Source of the DNA: Tannerella sp.
GTDB lineage: Bacteria; Bacteroidota; Bacteroidia; Bacteroidales; Tannerellaceae
Direction of reading: 5' to 3'
DNA: 14,337 nt
Assembly: GCA_031288935.1 (NCBI GenBank)
Contig: JAITQL010000054.1
Coordinates: forward strand, 1-14,337
The notes under the pieces were generated by a model. That model saw only the letters and a list, made by a program, of their open reading frames with translations, made no database searches and was not told the DNA's origin. Below, piece after piece: positions 7,118 to 14,337 of this stretch (positions within the stretch are counted from its first letter, which is position 1; each line of letters begins with the position of its first letter). Both the position numbers and the translations under genes were made by a program.

Positions 7118-7145
7118 CACTGCTAATAAAAAATAATTGAGTAAA

Positions 7146-8999
7146 ATGGCAGAAAAAACAAAAGTAACCGCATTGGATCAGGTAGTGATTCGTTTTTCAG
7201 GAGATAGCGGCGATGGCATGCAGTTGACCGGAACTATTTTCTCGAATCTTTCCGCCATCTTCGGGAATGATATTTCCACTTTTCCCGACTATCCGGCCGA
7301 AGTACGCGCACCGCAGGGATCGCTCAGCGGGATTTCCGGATTTCAGGTGCATCTGGGTGCAAAGAAAATTTATACGCCGGGCGACAAGGCCGACGTGCTC
7401 GTGGCCATGAATCCGGCCGCGCTGAAAGTAAATGCAAAACGACTTAAACCCAACGCGATCATTATCATTGATACGGACTCTTTCCTGACGAAAGACCTCG
7501 AAAAAGCGCAGTTTACAACCGACGACCCGTTCAAGGAACTGGGCTTGACGAACCGGCAGATTCTCTCCGCGCCCATCTCGACGATGGTACGCGACGGATT
7601 GACGGAGTTCGGGCTGGATAACAAATCCGCCCTGCGCTGCAAGAACATGTTCACGCTGGGACTGGTGTGCTGGCTGTTCGACCGGCCGCTCGACAGCGCC
7701 ATGCACATGCTGCAAAACAAATTTGCCAAAAAACCGTCCATCGCACAGGCAAATATCAAAGCCCTGACCGACGGCTACAACTATGGCGGCAATACCCACG
7801 CTTCCGTCTCCACCTATCGCATCGAGAGCACGTCCATCCGGCCGGGCTTTTACACCGAGGTAAACGGGAATACCGCAACGGCTTACGGCCTGATTGCCGC
7901 CGCCGAGAAAGCCGGACTCAAACTGTTCCTCGGCAGCTATCCCATTACGCCGGCTACGGACATCCTGCAAGAGTTGGCTAAACGAAAGGAACTGGGCGTG
8001 ATCACCATGCAGGCCGAAGACGAAATCGCCGGCATCTGTACGGCCATTGGCGCCAGTTTTGCCGGTTGCCTGGGCGCCACCTCTACCTCCGGCCCCGGAC
8101 TGGCGCTCAAAAGCGAAGCCATCGGACTGGCGGTCATCGCCGAGTTGCCCCTGGTGGTGGTCGATGTACAGCGCGGAGGCCCGTCTACCGGCATGCCGAC
8201 GAAAAGCGAACAAACCGACCTGATGCAGGCGCTCTACGGACGCAACGGCGAAAGCCCGGTCGTCGTACTGGCTGCCACTACGCCCACAGACTGTTTCGAG
8301 ACGGCTTTCTGGGCCGGTAAACTGGCGCTCGAACACATGACGCCCGTCATCCTCCTGACCGACGGATTTGTGGCCAACGGCGCGGCCGCCTGGCGGATTC
8401 CCGACCTGGAGACCTATCCGGATATCCGGCCCAATTACGTCTCCAACTACAGGAACGAAGCCCCCTGGAAAGCCTATCACCGCGATCCCGAAAGCTTTGT
8501 CAGATACTGGGCGATACCCGGCGACGAGGGGTTTGCCCATCGCATCGGCGGTCTGGAAAAAGACTATCATACCAGCGCTATTTCCACCGACCCGGACAAT
8601 CACCAGAAAATGGTCGCCACACGGCAGGCAAAAATCGACAGGATCGCCGACTGTATCCCCGAACTGGAAGTGACGGGCGACGAAAACGCCGATCTGCTGA
8701 TTGTCGGATGGGGAGGTACCTGCGGCCATCTCTACGAAACGGCGGAGATCATGCAGCAGCAAGGCAAAAAAGTGGCTGTGGCCATCTTCCGCTTTATCCA
8801 TCCCCTGCCGAAAAACACGGCAGAGGTGTTTCTCCGGTATGAAAAAGTGGTTGTGGCGGAACAAAACAACGGGCAGTTTGCCAATTACCTGCGCAGTAAA
8901 ATCGACGGGTTCCATCCCTGCACGTTCAACCGTGTCAAGGGGCAACCCTTTATCGTATCCCGTTTAGTAGAAGAATTTACAAAAATAATGGAGGCTTGA
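7146..8999 (+). CDS. korA: 2-oxoacid:ferredoxin oxidoreductase, alpha subunit with fused gamma domain (2-oxoglutarate type)
   Basis: Large subunit of an anaerobic 2-oxoacid:ferredoxin oxidoreductase that, with the beta subunit, converts a 2-oxoacid and CoA to acyl-CoA, CO2 and reduced ferredoxin. In Bacteroidales this arrangement usually acts on 2-oxoglutarate in a partial TCA cycle. The 617 residues show the gamma domain first (about 10-190, with FSGDSGDGMQLTG at 17-29), then the alpha pyrimidine-binding domain. That domain contains SYPITP (264-269), the conserved Thr loop that contacts 2-oxoacid and CoA, then QAEDEIAGI (289-297) and ATSTSGPG (311-318). The C-terminal part has the domain II-like segment with LIVGWGGT. 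The length is right for a fused gamma-alpha subunit. The ATG at 7146 follows a promoter by a short leader. The gene is 3 bp from korB, so the pair is one operon. Specificity for 2-oxoglutarate rather than pyruvate or branched 2-oxoacids is inferred from overall resemblance. Confidence 0.92.
   Translation: MAEKTKVTALDQVVIRFSGDSGDGMQLTGTIFSNLSAIFGNDISTFPDYPAEVRAPQGSLSGISGFQVHLGAKKIYTPGDKADVLVAMNPAALKVNAKRLKPNAIIIIDTDSFLTKDLEKAQFTTDDPFKELGLTNRQILSAPISTMVRDGLTEFGLDNKSALRCKNMFTLGLVCWLFDRPLDSAMHMLQNKFAKKPSIAQANIKALTDGYNYGGNTHASVSTYRIESTSIRPGFYTEVNGNTATAYGLIAAAEKAGLKLFLGSYPITPATDILQELAKRKELGVITMQAEDEIAGICTAIGASFAGCLGATSTSGPGLALKSEAIGLAVIAELPLVVVDVQRGGPSTGMPTKSEQTDLMQALYGRNGESPVVVLAATTPTDCFETAFWAGKLALEHMTPVILLTDGFVANGAAAWRIPDLETYPDIRPNYVSNYRNEAPWKAYHRDPESFVRYWAIPGDEGFAHRIGGLEKDYHTSAISTDPDNHQKMVATRQAKIDRIADCIPELEVTGDENADLLIVGWGGTCGHLYETAEIMQQQGKKVAVAIFRFIHPLPKNTAEVFLRYEKVVVAEQNNGQFANYLRSKIDGFHPCTFNRVKGQPFIVSRLVEEFTKIMEA
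8990..8994 (+). promoter_or_regulatory. Shine-Dalgarno of korB inside the end of korA
   Basis: GGAGG lies 8 nt before the korB ATG at 9003, within the last codons of korA. So strong a site is uncommon in Bacteroidota. It fixes the korB start and suggests independent translation initiation, which could balance the two subunits. Confidence 0.7.
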
Positions 9000-9002
9000 A
9001 CA

Positions 9003-10016
9003 ATGAATACAGAAGTCAACTATACACCCCAGGATTATAAAAGCGACCAGTATGTACGCTGGTGTCCCGGTTGTGGCGACTACGCCACCCTCAACTGCCT
9101 GCACAAGGCTATGGCCGAACTGAACATCCCGCCGCACCGAATGGCGGTGATTTCCGGTATCGGATGTTCCTCGCGCCTGCCTTATTACATGAACACCTAC
9201 GGGTTTCACACCATTCACGGGCGCGGAGCCGCCATCGCCACCGGCGTGAAAACCGCACGGCCTGACCTGAGCGTCTGGCTGGTTACAGGCGACGGCGACT
9301 GTCTGGCCATTGGCGGCAATCACTTCATCCATGCCGTGCGGCGCAACATCGACCTGAACATCATTCTGGTGAACAATAAAATCTACGGTTTGACCAAAGG
9401 CCAGTATTCCCCCACCTCCGACCGCGGATTCGTTTCGAAAAGCTCGCCCTTCGGTACGGTGGAAGACCCGTTTATTCCGGCAGAATTGACCCTGGGCGCC
9501 CGTGGCCGGTTCTTTGCACGGACTATTGACATGGATCTGACGACCCAGGTCGAGGTCTTTGTCGCCGCCGCGCGGCATAAAGGAGCGTCGGTAGTGGAAG
9601 TGCTCGACAATTGTGTGATTTTTAATGACGGCATCCACAAGGTCATTTCCGACAAGACCTTCCGTGCCGAGAAAACCATCTTGCTCCGGCATGGCGAGAA
9701 AATGCTGTTCGGACAGAACCGCGAGAAAGGTCTTGTCCTGGACGGATTGAAGTTGAAGGCCGTGACCGTCGGCGAAGAGGGCTATACACTGGAGGATGTG
9801 CTGGTGCACGACGTGCACGAAAAAAATATGACACTGCACATGATGCTGGCCATGATGAGAGACGATCTTCCGGTGGCAATGGGCGTCATCCGCGACGTTG
9901 AAGCGCCCACCTACGACGAATCCGTAGCACGGCAAATCAGCGAAGTACAGACCCGAAAACCGATCCGCAAACTGCGCGAATTGCTTTTGAGCGGCGAAGT
10001 ATGGGAAATCAAGTAA
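9003..10016 (+). CDS. korB: 2-oxoacid:ferredoxin oxidoreductase, beta subunit (2-oxoglutarate type)
   Basis: Thiamine-diphosphate and iron-sulfur subunit that pairs with KorA. Of 337 residues, Cys21 and Cys24 (WCPGCG), Cys55 (GIGCSSR) and Cys204 (LDNCVIF) match in pattern the four cysteines that hold the single [4Fe-4S] cluster in two-subunit enzymes of this family. The TPP/Mg2+ motif begins at GDGD (97-100), runs through LAIGGNHF, and ends with the downstream NNKIYGLTKGQ (124-134). The segment SPTSD after it is typical. No separate ferredoxin-type delta subunit is encoded beside it, as in other two-subunit enzymes. The ATG at 9003 has a strong ribosome binding site. The length is normal. The next gene starts 58 bp later and encodes an exported protein, so it is probably not functionally part of the operon. 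Confidence 0.94.
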   Translation: MNTEVNYTPQDYKSDQYVRWCPGCGDYATLNCLHKAMAELNIPPHRMAVISGIGCSSRLPYYMNTYGFHTIHGRGAAIATGVKTARPDLSVWLVTGDGDCLAIGGNHFIHAVRRNIDLNIILVNNKIYGLTKGQYSPTSDRGFVSKSSPFGTVEDPFIPAELTLGARGRFFARTIDMDLTTQVEVFVAAARHKGASVVEVLDNCVIFNDGIHKVISDKTFRAEKTILLRHGEKMLFGQNREKGLVLDGLKLKAVTVGEEGYTLEDVLVHDVHEKNMTLHMMLAMMRDDLPVAMGVIRDVEAPTYDESVARQISEVQTRKPIRKLRELLLSGEVWEIK

Positions 10017-10074
10017 ATAGCCGGGAACAGCCTGTTAAGAAACGGCATTTTCAATTCCGCAAGTGGTATGTCGT

Positions 10075-10941
10075 ATGAAAAAAATATATCTTCCCGTTTT
10101 ATTTTTTGTGTTCGCTTTGCTGCCGCTTTCCGCGCAGGATTTAAGCGAGCGAATCGGTATCTGCACCTCGATAGCGCATGACGCGATATTGAAAAGCGCC
10201 GGATGCAGTTACCTGGAAATCGGTATCCGAGAGTTTTTTGTTCCCGAACAACCCGACTCGGCGTTTGTCTCGAACCGGAAAGAGGCTCTGGCCTGCGTTT
10301 TGCCCCTCTCTACCGGAAATCTTTTTTTCCCGGGCGATATGCGATTGACCGGGCCGGAGGTTGACCTTGAGGCGACGCTCCGTTACGTGGAGGCGGCGAT
10401 GCGGCGCGCTCAACAGACCGGTACGGAAATCTTTGTGCTGGGCAGCGGCGGATCGCGCCGTGTGCCGGACGGCTTCGACCGCGCAGAGGCGGTTGCACAG
10501 TTTACGGAGCTGTGCCGCCGGATCGCGCTGCTGGGCGGAAAGTACGGTGTCGTAGTCGTGATCGAGCCGTTGCGGATGGAGGAAACCAATTTCATCCATA
10601 CGGTGCGCGAAGCCCTGGAAATCGTACGCGCCGTGCATCATCCCAACTTGCAGGCGCTGGCCGACTTCTACCACATGGCCTGTATGGGTGAAGACGCGCA
10701 GGCCCTTGTCGAGGCCGGCGCTGCACTGCACCACTGCCACATCGCCGAGAAGGACGGACGGGCGGCGCCCGGCGTTCACGGCGACGATTTCACACCCTAC
10801 TTCCGCGCCCTGAAGCAAATCAATTACCCGGGGCGCCTTTCCATCGAATGCAGCTGGACGGACATGGACGAACAGGCTGCAACGGCCGTTGCGGAAGTGA
10901 AACGCCAAATCAAATCGGTTTACGGCGACACGCTCCGGTGA
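10075..10941 (+). CDS. Exported sugar isomerase/epimerase-like TIM-barrel protein
   Basis: A 288-residue member of the xylose isomerase-like TIM-barrel superfamily (AP endonuclease family 2 fold), which includes sugar epimerases and hydroxypyruvate isomerase. The N-terminus is a signal peptide ending near LSAQD (18-22), so the mature enzyme should act in the periplasm; many Bacteroidota relatives are exported like this. The metal-ligand set is intact: Glu164 (VIEPL), Asp197 (ADFYHM), His222 (HCHIAEKDGR) and Glu258 (SIECSW). The spacings of 33, 25 and 36 closely resemble D-tagatose 3-epimerase, so an active metal-dependent enzyme is expected, but the substrate cannot be read from the sequence. 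I chose the ATG at 10075 because it starts the signal peptide; an in-frame GTG at 10063 adds only four residues. It converges on the rhamnosidase gene over a shared hairpin. No clear promoter is visible, so read-through from korB is possible. Confidence 0.85.
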   Translation: MKKIYLPVLFFVFALLPLSAQDLSERIGICTSIAHDAILKSAGCSYLEIGIREFFVPEQPDSAFVSNRKEALACVLPLSTGNLFFPGDMRLTGPEVDLEATLRYVEAAMRRAQQTGTEIFVLGSGGSRRVPDGFDRAEAVAQFTELCRRIALLGGKYGVVVVIEPLRMEETNFIHTVREALEIVRAVHHPNLQALADFYHMACMGEDAQALVEAGAALHHCHIAEKDGRAAPGVHGDDFTPYFRALKQINYPGRLSIECSWTDMDEQAATAVAEVKRQIKSVYGDTLR

Positions 10942-10963
10942 ATTTCCCGCAATACAAATGACG

Positions 10964-10987
10964 GACGGGCGTAGCGATACGCCTGTC
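10964..10987. terminator. Possible bidirectional terminator hairpin between convergent genes
   Basis: GACGGGCGTA (10964-10973) and TACGCCTGTC (10978-10987) pair as a 10-bp stem with one G-U position, closed by GCGA, a GNRA-type tetraloop. It lies after the stop of the epimerase-like gene and runs into the stop codon of the opposing rhamnosidase gene. No T-tract follows on either strand, so termination is inferred from position and stability only. Confidence 0.5.
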
Positions 10988-13910
10988 AGCGATCCCGTTC
11001 TGCCGGAGGCGATATCAGCAGGCGTATCTGCCCGTTGATGCCGGTATTTTCCGGAGGCGTATCCCCGTCGGGCAACGTGCCGGCGGCGGTGGTGTACAGG
11101 TCGCCGGCGTCGCCGGACAGCGCTGCGCCCGTCAGACGGTTGCGCCAGTTGCTGCTGACGTCGAGCGTCAGTACGTTTTCCGCTTGCAGCAGGCGCGGGT
11201 CGACGGCCAGCCGGCGACCGGGAAAGACGAGCGTACCCAGCGAATACCCGTTTAATGTTACGGCGCAGGTGGCCGAAAAGTCGCCGATGTCAAGACTGCA
11301 CGGGAGACGGTTCTCCTCCGGCAGTTTGAATGTCACGGTGTAACGCGCCGTGCCCGAAAAATACCGCACGCGCGGGTCTGCGTGGCGGCTGAGCCATTCC
11401 AGACGGTCTGCCGGCAGGTCAACGGACAGCGTGTCCATCCGCACGGTTATTGCAACCTCCGCGAGAGGCAGGGACTGCCGGCCGGCCGTGCGGACGGTGA
11501 ATACGTCGCCGTTGTCCGCCGTCAGTTCGTACGTACCGGCTTCGTCCGCCGTCACGGTCAGCCGCCCGTCTTTCCGCACAACGTCCGGCAGATGTCCGCC
11601 GGCGCCGTCCGTTTGCGGAAAGCATGGTTTCCCGTCCCGCACGGCCTTGGTCACATGCGGTTCCGGCCGGCCGGAGAAAACGACAAAGAGCGCTTGCCGC
11701 CTGCCGAGATGAAGCGGCACCTTTGTATACCCCTCCTCTTCGGCGTGGATGCCGGCCGTCCGCACGTCGCCGGTTTCCGGATCCCATATCTGCACGCCGG
11801 CGCCGGCGACCCGGAAGTCACACTCCGCGTCCGCCTCCCGGTCTTCCTGATTGACGACGAAAAAGAGCTGCTTCGTGGCGGTCGTCTTGTGGAAATACAG
11901 CAGTCCGGCCGTTCCCGTTCCGGCCGTCTGTTTGAAGTCGGGTTTCACGCCCGCCGCTTCCAGCGCCTGCGAAAGCGACAGTCCCGTAATCGCCTTTCCC
12001 TTGCCGCAGGAATGGATGCCGGACAGGGCATCGCCCCAGATACGGTCTGCCGCCTCCCGTATCCGTGCCGCGGACTGTTCGCCGTTCGGCAGCGAACGGG
12101 GCTGCGACGGTTTCCGGCCGTAGACGGTCGCCCCCTCCCGAACCAGCCGTTCGATGCAGAGCAGGCTTTCCGGCGCGATCCGGTCGTCGTCGGGAAGGAT
12201 CAGCAGTTTGTAGGATTGTCCGTTGTCCAGCAGGATGCGCCCGTTGCACACCCTGGCGTGATGCAGCAGAATGTCCGTATTGCAAAGATGGTAGGGGATA
12301 CCGGTCGCCGTTTGATCCATCTCCGTCGCCGGCGCCTGCTGGTATGCGCCGTCGCCCAGCCATTGCAGCACCTCGGCAAAGGGGTCGCTTTCCTGCAATA
12401 CGTACTGGCAGCGTCTCAGGTAAGCTGTCCAGGCGTGCGCATCCCTGAACCAGGGGACGTGGCGGTTGAAGGCCAGTCCGTATTCGCCGAGCGTCAGTCC
12501 GGGTTTCCGTTCGTCGGGCTGATGCACGTAGCTGTGCAGAACCAGTTGGTTGATGCCGCCGCACAGGGCGCGGTCGCCGATGGATTTCAGCATCCAGGGC
12601 GTTTCCAGGTAGCGGGCGAAGCCGGTAAAGGCTTCGGCGGAGAGGAGGCGGTTGCCGTAGACGGCGCCGGAATGGAAGGGCAGGCTTCGGGACGAAGCGT
12701 CGGAAGGATGATAGACGATCTGCGTTTCGCGGCGGCTCTGCGCCCAAAACTCCGTCATTGGATGCACGGAACAGGTATTGCTCTTGAGCACGTCCAGCGG
12801 CGGATAGGCCTCGCCGCCATAGATGGCTTCGGCCATGAAGCGGACGCGGTGGCGGTCGCACAGCCGGCGGTAAAAGGCGTAGTACCGTTCCCCGACCAGC
12901 GCGGCCAGGGTTTGCCGGTAATCGTGCAGGAAGCCCTCCGTTGCCTGCCGGCTCTCCACCGTGTCGCCGCACAGGACGGCCAGATAGGGGATCATGCTGT
13001 ATCCGCGCTGCTGCCGGAAGACGTCCTCGAAGCCCCCCGTCCAGGTCTGGAAGGCACATTCCCAGCTGTCGACGAAGAGGTAGTCGAGCGTGCCGGGAAA
13101 TTCGCCGGCCACGCGGACGACCTTCGCCGGAAACTGCTCGAAGTGCAGCTTCAGGGCAACCGTGTCCATCTTGTCGCATTCCAGTCCGCGACCGGCATCG
13201 CTGGCCGGATGGTTGGTCTCGCCGGTCGTCGTGTACCCGAAGCGGATGACCTTCCAGTTTCCCTCCGGCACGTTCCACTTCAGACGCCCCTGCGCGTCCA
13301 TCCGGCCGGTAAGGTCTGCGATGTCTTCCGTGCGGATGCATCGGTCGCCGGTTTTGCAGGCAATCACGGCCACGTCGCGATAAAAGCCCATCGCGGCCTC
13401 CGGCGCCGGCAGCAGCAGGTCGGCCTCCGTACCGCCCGGAAGCGTCAGCGCGCTCCAGGTGATTTTCTTCATCGACAGCTCCGGCGTAATCCACGGCCCG
13501 GCCGTCGTGCTCCAGCCGTCGCAGTTGTGCACGCCGAGCTTCATCCCCAGGCGGCCGGCTTCGGACAGCGCCCAGCGTAGCATCCCGTACCATTCTTCCG
13601 ATCCGAACACGACCGGATGTTCCGCCCCGGCACGCCGGTAGACGGGATTCACGGCGTGCCAGGCCTCGTACAGGCTGAGGCTGAAAACAACCGCCTCCGT
13701 AATGCCCTGCTCCGCCATGGCCTCCAGGTCTTTCGTGATGCCCTCGCGCGTGACGGCGCCGTCTATCCAGTGCCACCACGCATGAACACCGTACTGCGCC
13801 GGAGGCGCCTTGAATATCTGCGGATCCGGCTCCGCTTGCGGCGCCCTGCCGCAACTGAACGGCAGCATGACAGCCACCGCAAACAATACTCGATAAATCA
13901 TTCCTTTCAT
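10986..13910 (-). CDS. GH106-type alpha-L-rhamnosidase lipoprotein
   Basis: A large exported glycosidase of the GH106 type, whose characterised members remove alpha-L-rhamnose from plant and other polysaccharides. Of 974 residues, the first 20 form a lipoprotein-like signal peptide with Cys20 (PFSCG) as the likely lipidated residue; the lipobox is loose, as often in Bacteroidota. The N-terminal signature, with AWWHWIDGAVTREGITKDL at 44-62 and then the EQGI strand, is typical of GH106, followed by the long TIM-barrel region (for example GVHNCDGWS). The C-terminus has a jelly-roll, galactose-binding-like domain (about 850-960, with SGTARYTVTF and VTLNGYSLGTLVFPGRRL). The length is close to that of characterised members, so it looks complete. 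I cannot assign the catalytic glutamates without alignment. No acidic export tag directly follows Cys20, so the location is uncertain. It stands alone, without SusC/SusD, and its ATG follows octamer repeats. Confidence 0.88.
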   Translation of the reverse strand: MKGMIYRVLFAVAVMLPFSCGRAPQAEPDPQIFKAPPAQYGVHAWWHWIDGAVTREGITKDLEAMAEQGITEAVVFSLSLYEAWHAVNPVYRRAGAEHPVVFGSEEWYGMLRWALSEAGRLGMKLGVHNCDGWSTTAGPWITPELSMKKITWSALTLPGGTEADLLLPAPEAAMGFYRDVAVIACKTGDRCIRTEDIADLTGRMDAQGRLKWNVPEGNWKVIRFGYTTTGETNHPASDAGRGLECDKMDTVALKLHFEQFPAKVVRVAGEFPGTLDYLFVDSWECAFQTWTGGFEDVFRQQRGYSMIPYLAVLCGDTVESRQATEGFLHDYRQTLAALVGERYYAFYRRLCDRHRVRFMAEAIYGGEAYPPLDVLKSNTCSVHPMTEFWAQSRRETQIVYHPSDASSRSLPFHSGAVYGNRLLSAEAFTGFARYLETPWMLKSIGDRALCGGINQLVLHSYVHQPDERKPGLTLGEYGLAFNRHVPWFRDAHAWTAYLRRCQYVLQESDPFAEVLQWLGDGAYQQAPATEMDQTATGIPYHLCNTDILLHHARVCNGRILLDNGQSYKLLILPDDDRIAPESLLCIERLVREGATVYGRKPSQPRSLPNGEQSAARIREAADRIWGDALSGIHSCGKGKAITGLSLSQALEAAGVKPDFKQTAGTGTAGLLYFHKTTATKQLFFVVNQEDREADAECDFRVAGAGVQIWDPETGDVRTAGIHAEEEGYTKVPLHLGRRQALFVVFSGRPEPHVTKAVRDGKPCFPQTDGAGGHLPDVVRKDGRLTVTADEAGTYELTADNGDVFTVRTAGRQSLPLAEVAITVRMDTLSVDLPADRLEWLSRHADPRVRYFSGTARYTVTFKLPEENRLPCSLDIGDFSATCAVTLNGYSLGTLVFPGRRLAVDPRLLQAENVLTLDVSSNWRNRLTGAALSGDAGDLYTTAAGTLPDGDTPPENTGINGQIRLLISPPAERDR

Positions 13911-13920
13911 ACAGGTTAAA

Positions 13921-13958
13921 ATTCAAAGATTCAAAAATTCAAAGATTCAAAAATTCAA
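13921..13958. repeat. Octamer repeat (ATTCAAAR) just upstream of the rhamnosidase start
   Basis: Four exact octamers alternating ATTCAAAG and ATTCAAAA (13921-13952) are followed by a partial fifth. On the coding strand they read TTTGAAT repeats ending about 10 bp before the ATG at 13910, so they sit in the leader or the promoter. Each unit contains TTTG, the Bacteroidota -33 motif, but I find no exact TAnnTTTG box, so the promoter could not be placed. Confidence 0.85.
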
Positions 13959-14023
13959 TTTGCATCCTCCGTGTTTGAATGAAGAAGTAAGAATGAAGCG
14001 TTAAGAATTATGATTACTCCTTT

Positions 14024-14191
14024 GGAGAATGAAGAATTAAGAATGAAGAAGTAAGAATTATGATTACCCCTCGATTAGATACTTCTTCATCCGAAAAACA
14101 CGCTTCTGGAGAATGAAGAATTAAGAATTAAGAAGTAAGAATTATGATTACTCCTCGATTAGATACTTCTTCATCCGAAAAACACGCTTCT
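14024..14191. repeat. 84-bp tandem duplication
   Basis: 14024-14107 and 14108-14191 are adjacent 84-bp copies that differ, by my reading, at only two positions. A partial older copy lies at about 13977-14020. Each full copy combines a purine-rich GAATGAAGAATTAAG-type stretch, the segment CTCGATTAGATACTTCTTCATCC, split here as CTCGATTAGATA and CTTCTTCATCC, and the first half of the neighbouring 41-bp unit. In copy 1, ATGAAGAAGTA (14043-14053) pairs perfectly with TACTTCTTCAT (14080-14090); in copy 2 only 8 bp pair. No reading frame of note. The stretch 13911-14337 has no gene. Confidence 0.9.
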
Positions 14192-14337
14192 AAAATTTTT
14201 AGGAGAGCATTTTCATCCGAAAACACGCTTCTAAAATTTTTAGGAGAGCATTTTCACCCGAAAACATGATTCTAAAATTTTTATGAGAGCATTTTCACCC
14301 GAAAATACGTTTCTGAAAATTTCATCTGGGCATTTTC
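14172..14337. repeat. 41-bp tandem repeat array, continuing past the window edge
   Basis: Units begin at 14172 (42 bp), 14214, 14255 and 14296 (41 bp each). They open with CATCCGAAAA or CACCCGAAAA and end with GAGCATTTT or a variant. Units 1-3 each contain a small palindrome, CTAAAATTTTTAG or a one-base variant. Divergence grows toward the right: the first two units are almost identical, while the fourth has many changes. There are no spacers between units. The sequence ends one base into a possible fifth unit. Confidence 0.88.

Noticed and set aside
7197..8945. 582-codon minus-strand open frame
   Set aside because: It is antisense to korA, which has all family motifs; no domain is seen in the shadow frame.
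2840..13910. Polysaccharide utilisation locus
   Set aside because: GH92 and GH106 genes are present but there is no SusC/SusD pair, anti-sigma factor or hybrid sensor, and the two glycosidases are separated by housekeeping genes.
11382..13926. Long plus- and minus-frame open readings inside the rhamnosidase gene (about 730 and 700 codons)
   Set aside because: The region has high GC and few chance stops. Only the 974-residue frame has a signal peptide and GH106 motifs.
14172..14337. CRISPR-like repeats at the right end
   Set aside because: The 41-bp units are directly adjacent and the variation is graded decay, not unrelated spacers.

Overview
The window looks like a chromosomal stretch from a Bacteroidota species, most likely order Bacteroidales. 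Three promoters carry the Bacteroidota -7 box (TAnnTTTG). Secreted glycan-processing enzymes of families GH92 and GH106 are present, and most genes lack strong Shine-Dalgarno sequences. AT-rich intergenic tandem repeats separate fairly GC-rich genes. I cannot name the genus; a Tannerellaceae-like genome is only a guess.

Layout. (1) 40-5772, minus strand: three genes in one direction, probably co-transcribed from a promoter at 5814-5821. They are a divergent GH92 (alpha-mannosidase family) exoenzyme, a secreted glycerophosphodiester phosphodiesterase and a PMCA-like calcium P-type ATPase. (2) 5773-6412: no intact gene. It holds an array of 21-bp units with an almost invariant palindromic core, abutting the truncated N-terminus of a short-chain dehydrogenase. 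(3) 6413-10016, plus strand: a 32-codon orphan reading frame, then aroK (shikimate kinase), then korAB (two-subunit 2-oxoacid:ferredoxin oxidoreductase), with separate promoters for aroK and korAB. (4) 10075-10941, plus: a secreted TIM-barrel isomerase/epimerase with intact metal ligands. It converges, over a strong hairpin, on (5) 10986-13910, minus: a GH106-type alpha-L-rhamnosidase lipoprotein. (6) 13911-14337: noncoding. Octamer repeats sit just ahead of the rhamnosidase start, followed by an 84-bp tandem duplication and a 41-bp tandem array that runs off the window.

Functionally the genes are mostly ordinary: a central-metabolism block (aroK, korAB) flanked by envelope or periplasmic enzymes acting on sugars, phosphodiesters and calcium. 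There is no SusC/SusD pair, regulator or transporter that would make this a classical polysaccharide utilisation locus.

The least explained material is the DNA between genes. The 21-bp array (two helical turns per unit, core conserved and linker variable) and the nested repeats at the right end deserve the closest look. I see no clear new multi-gene system.
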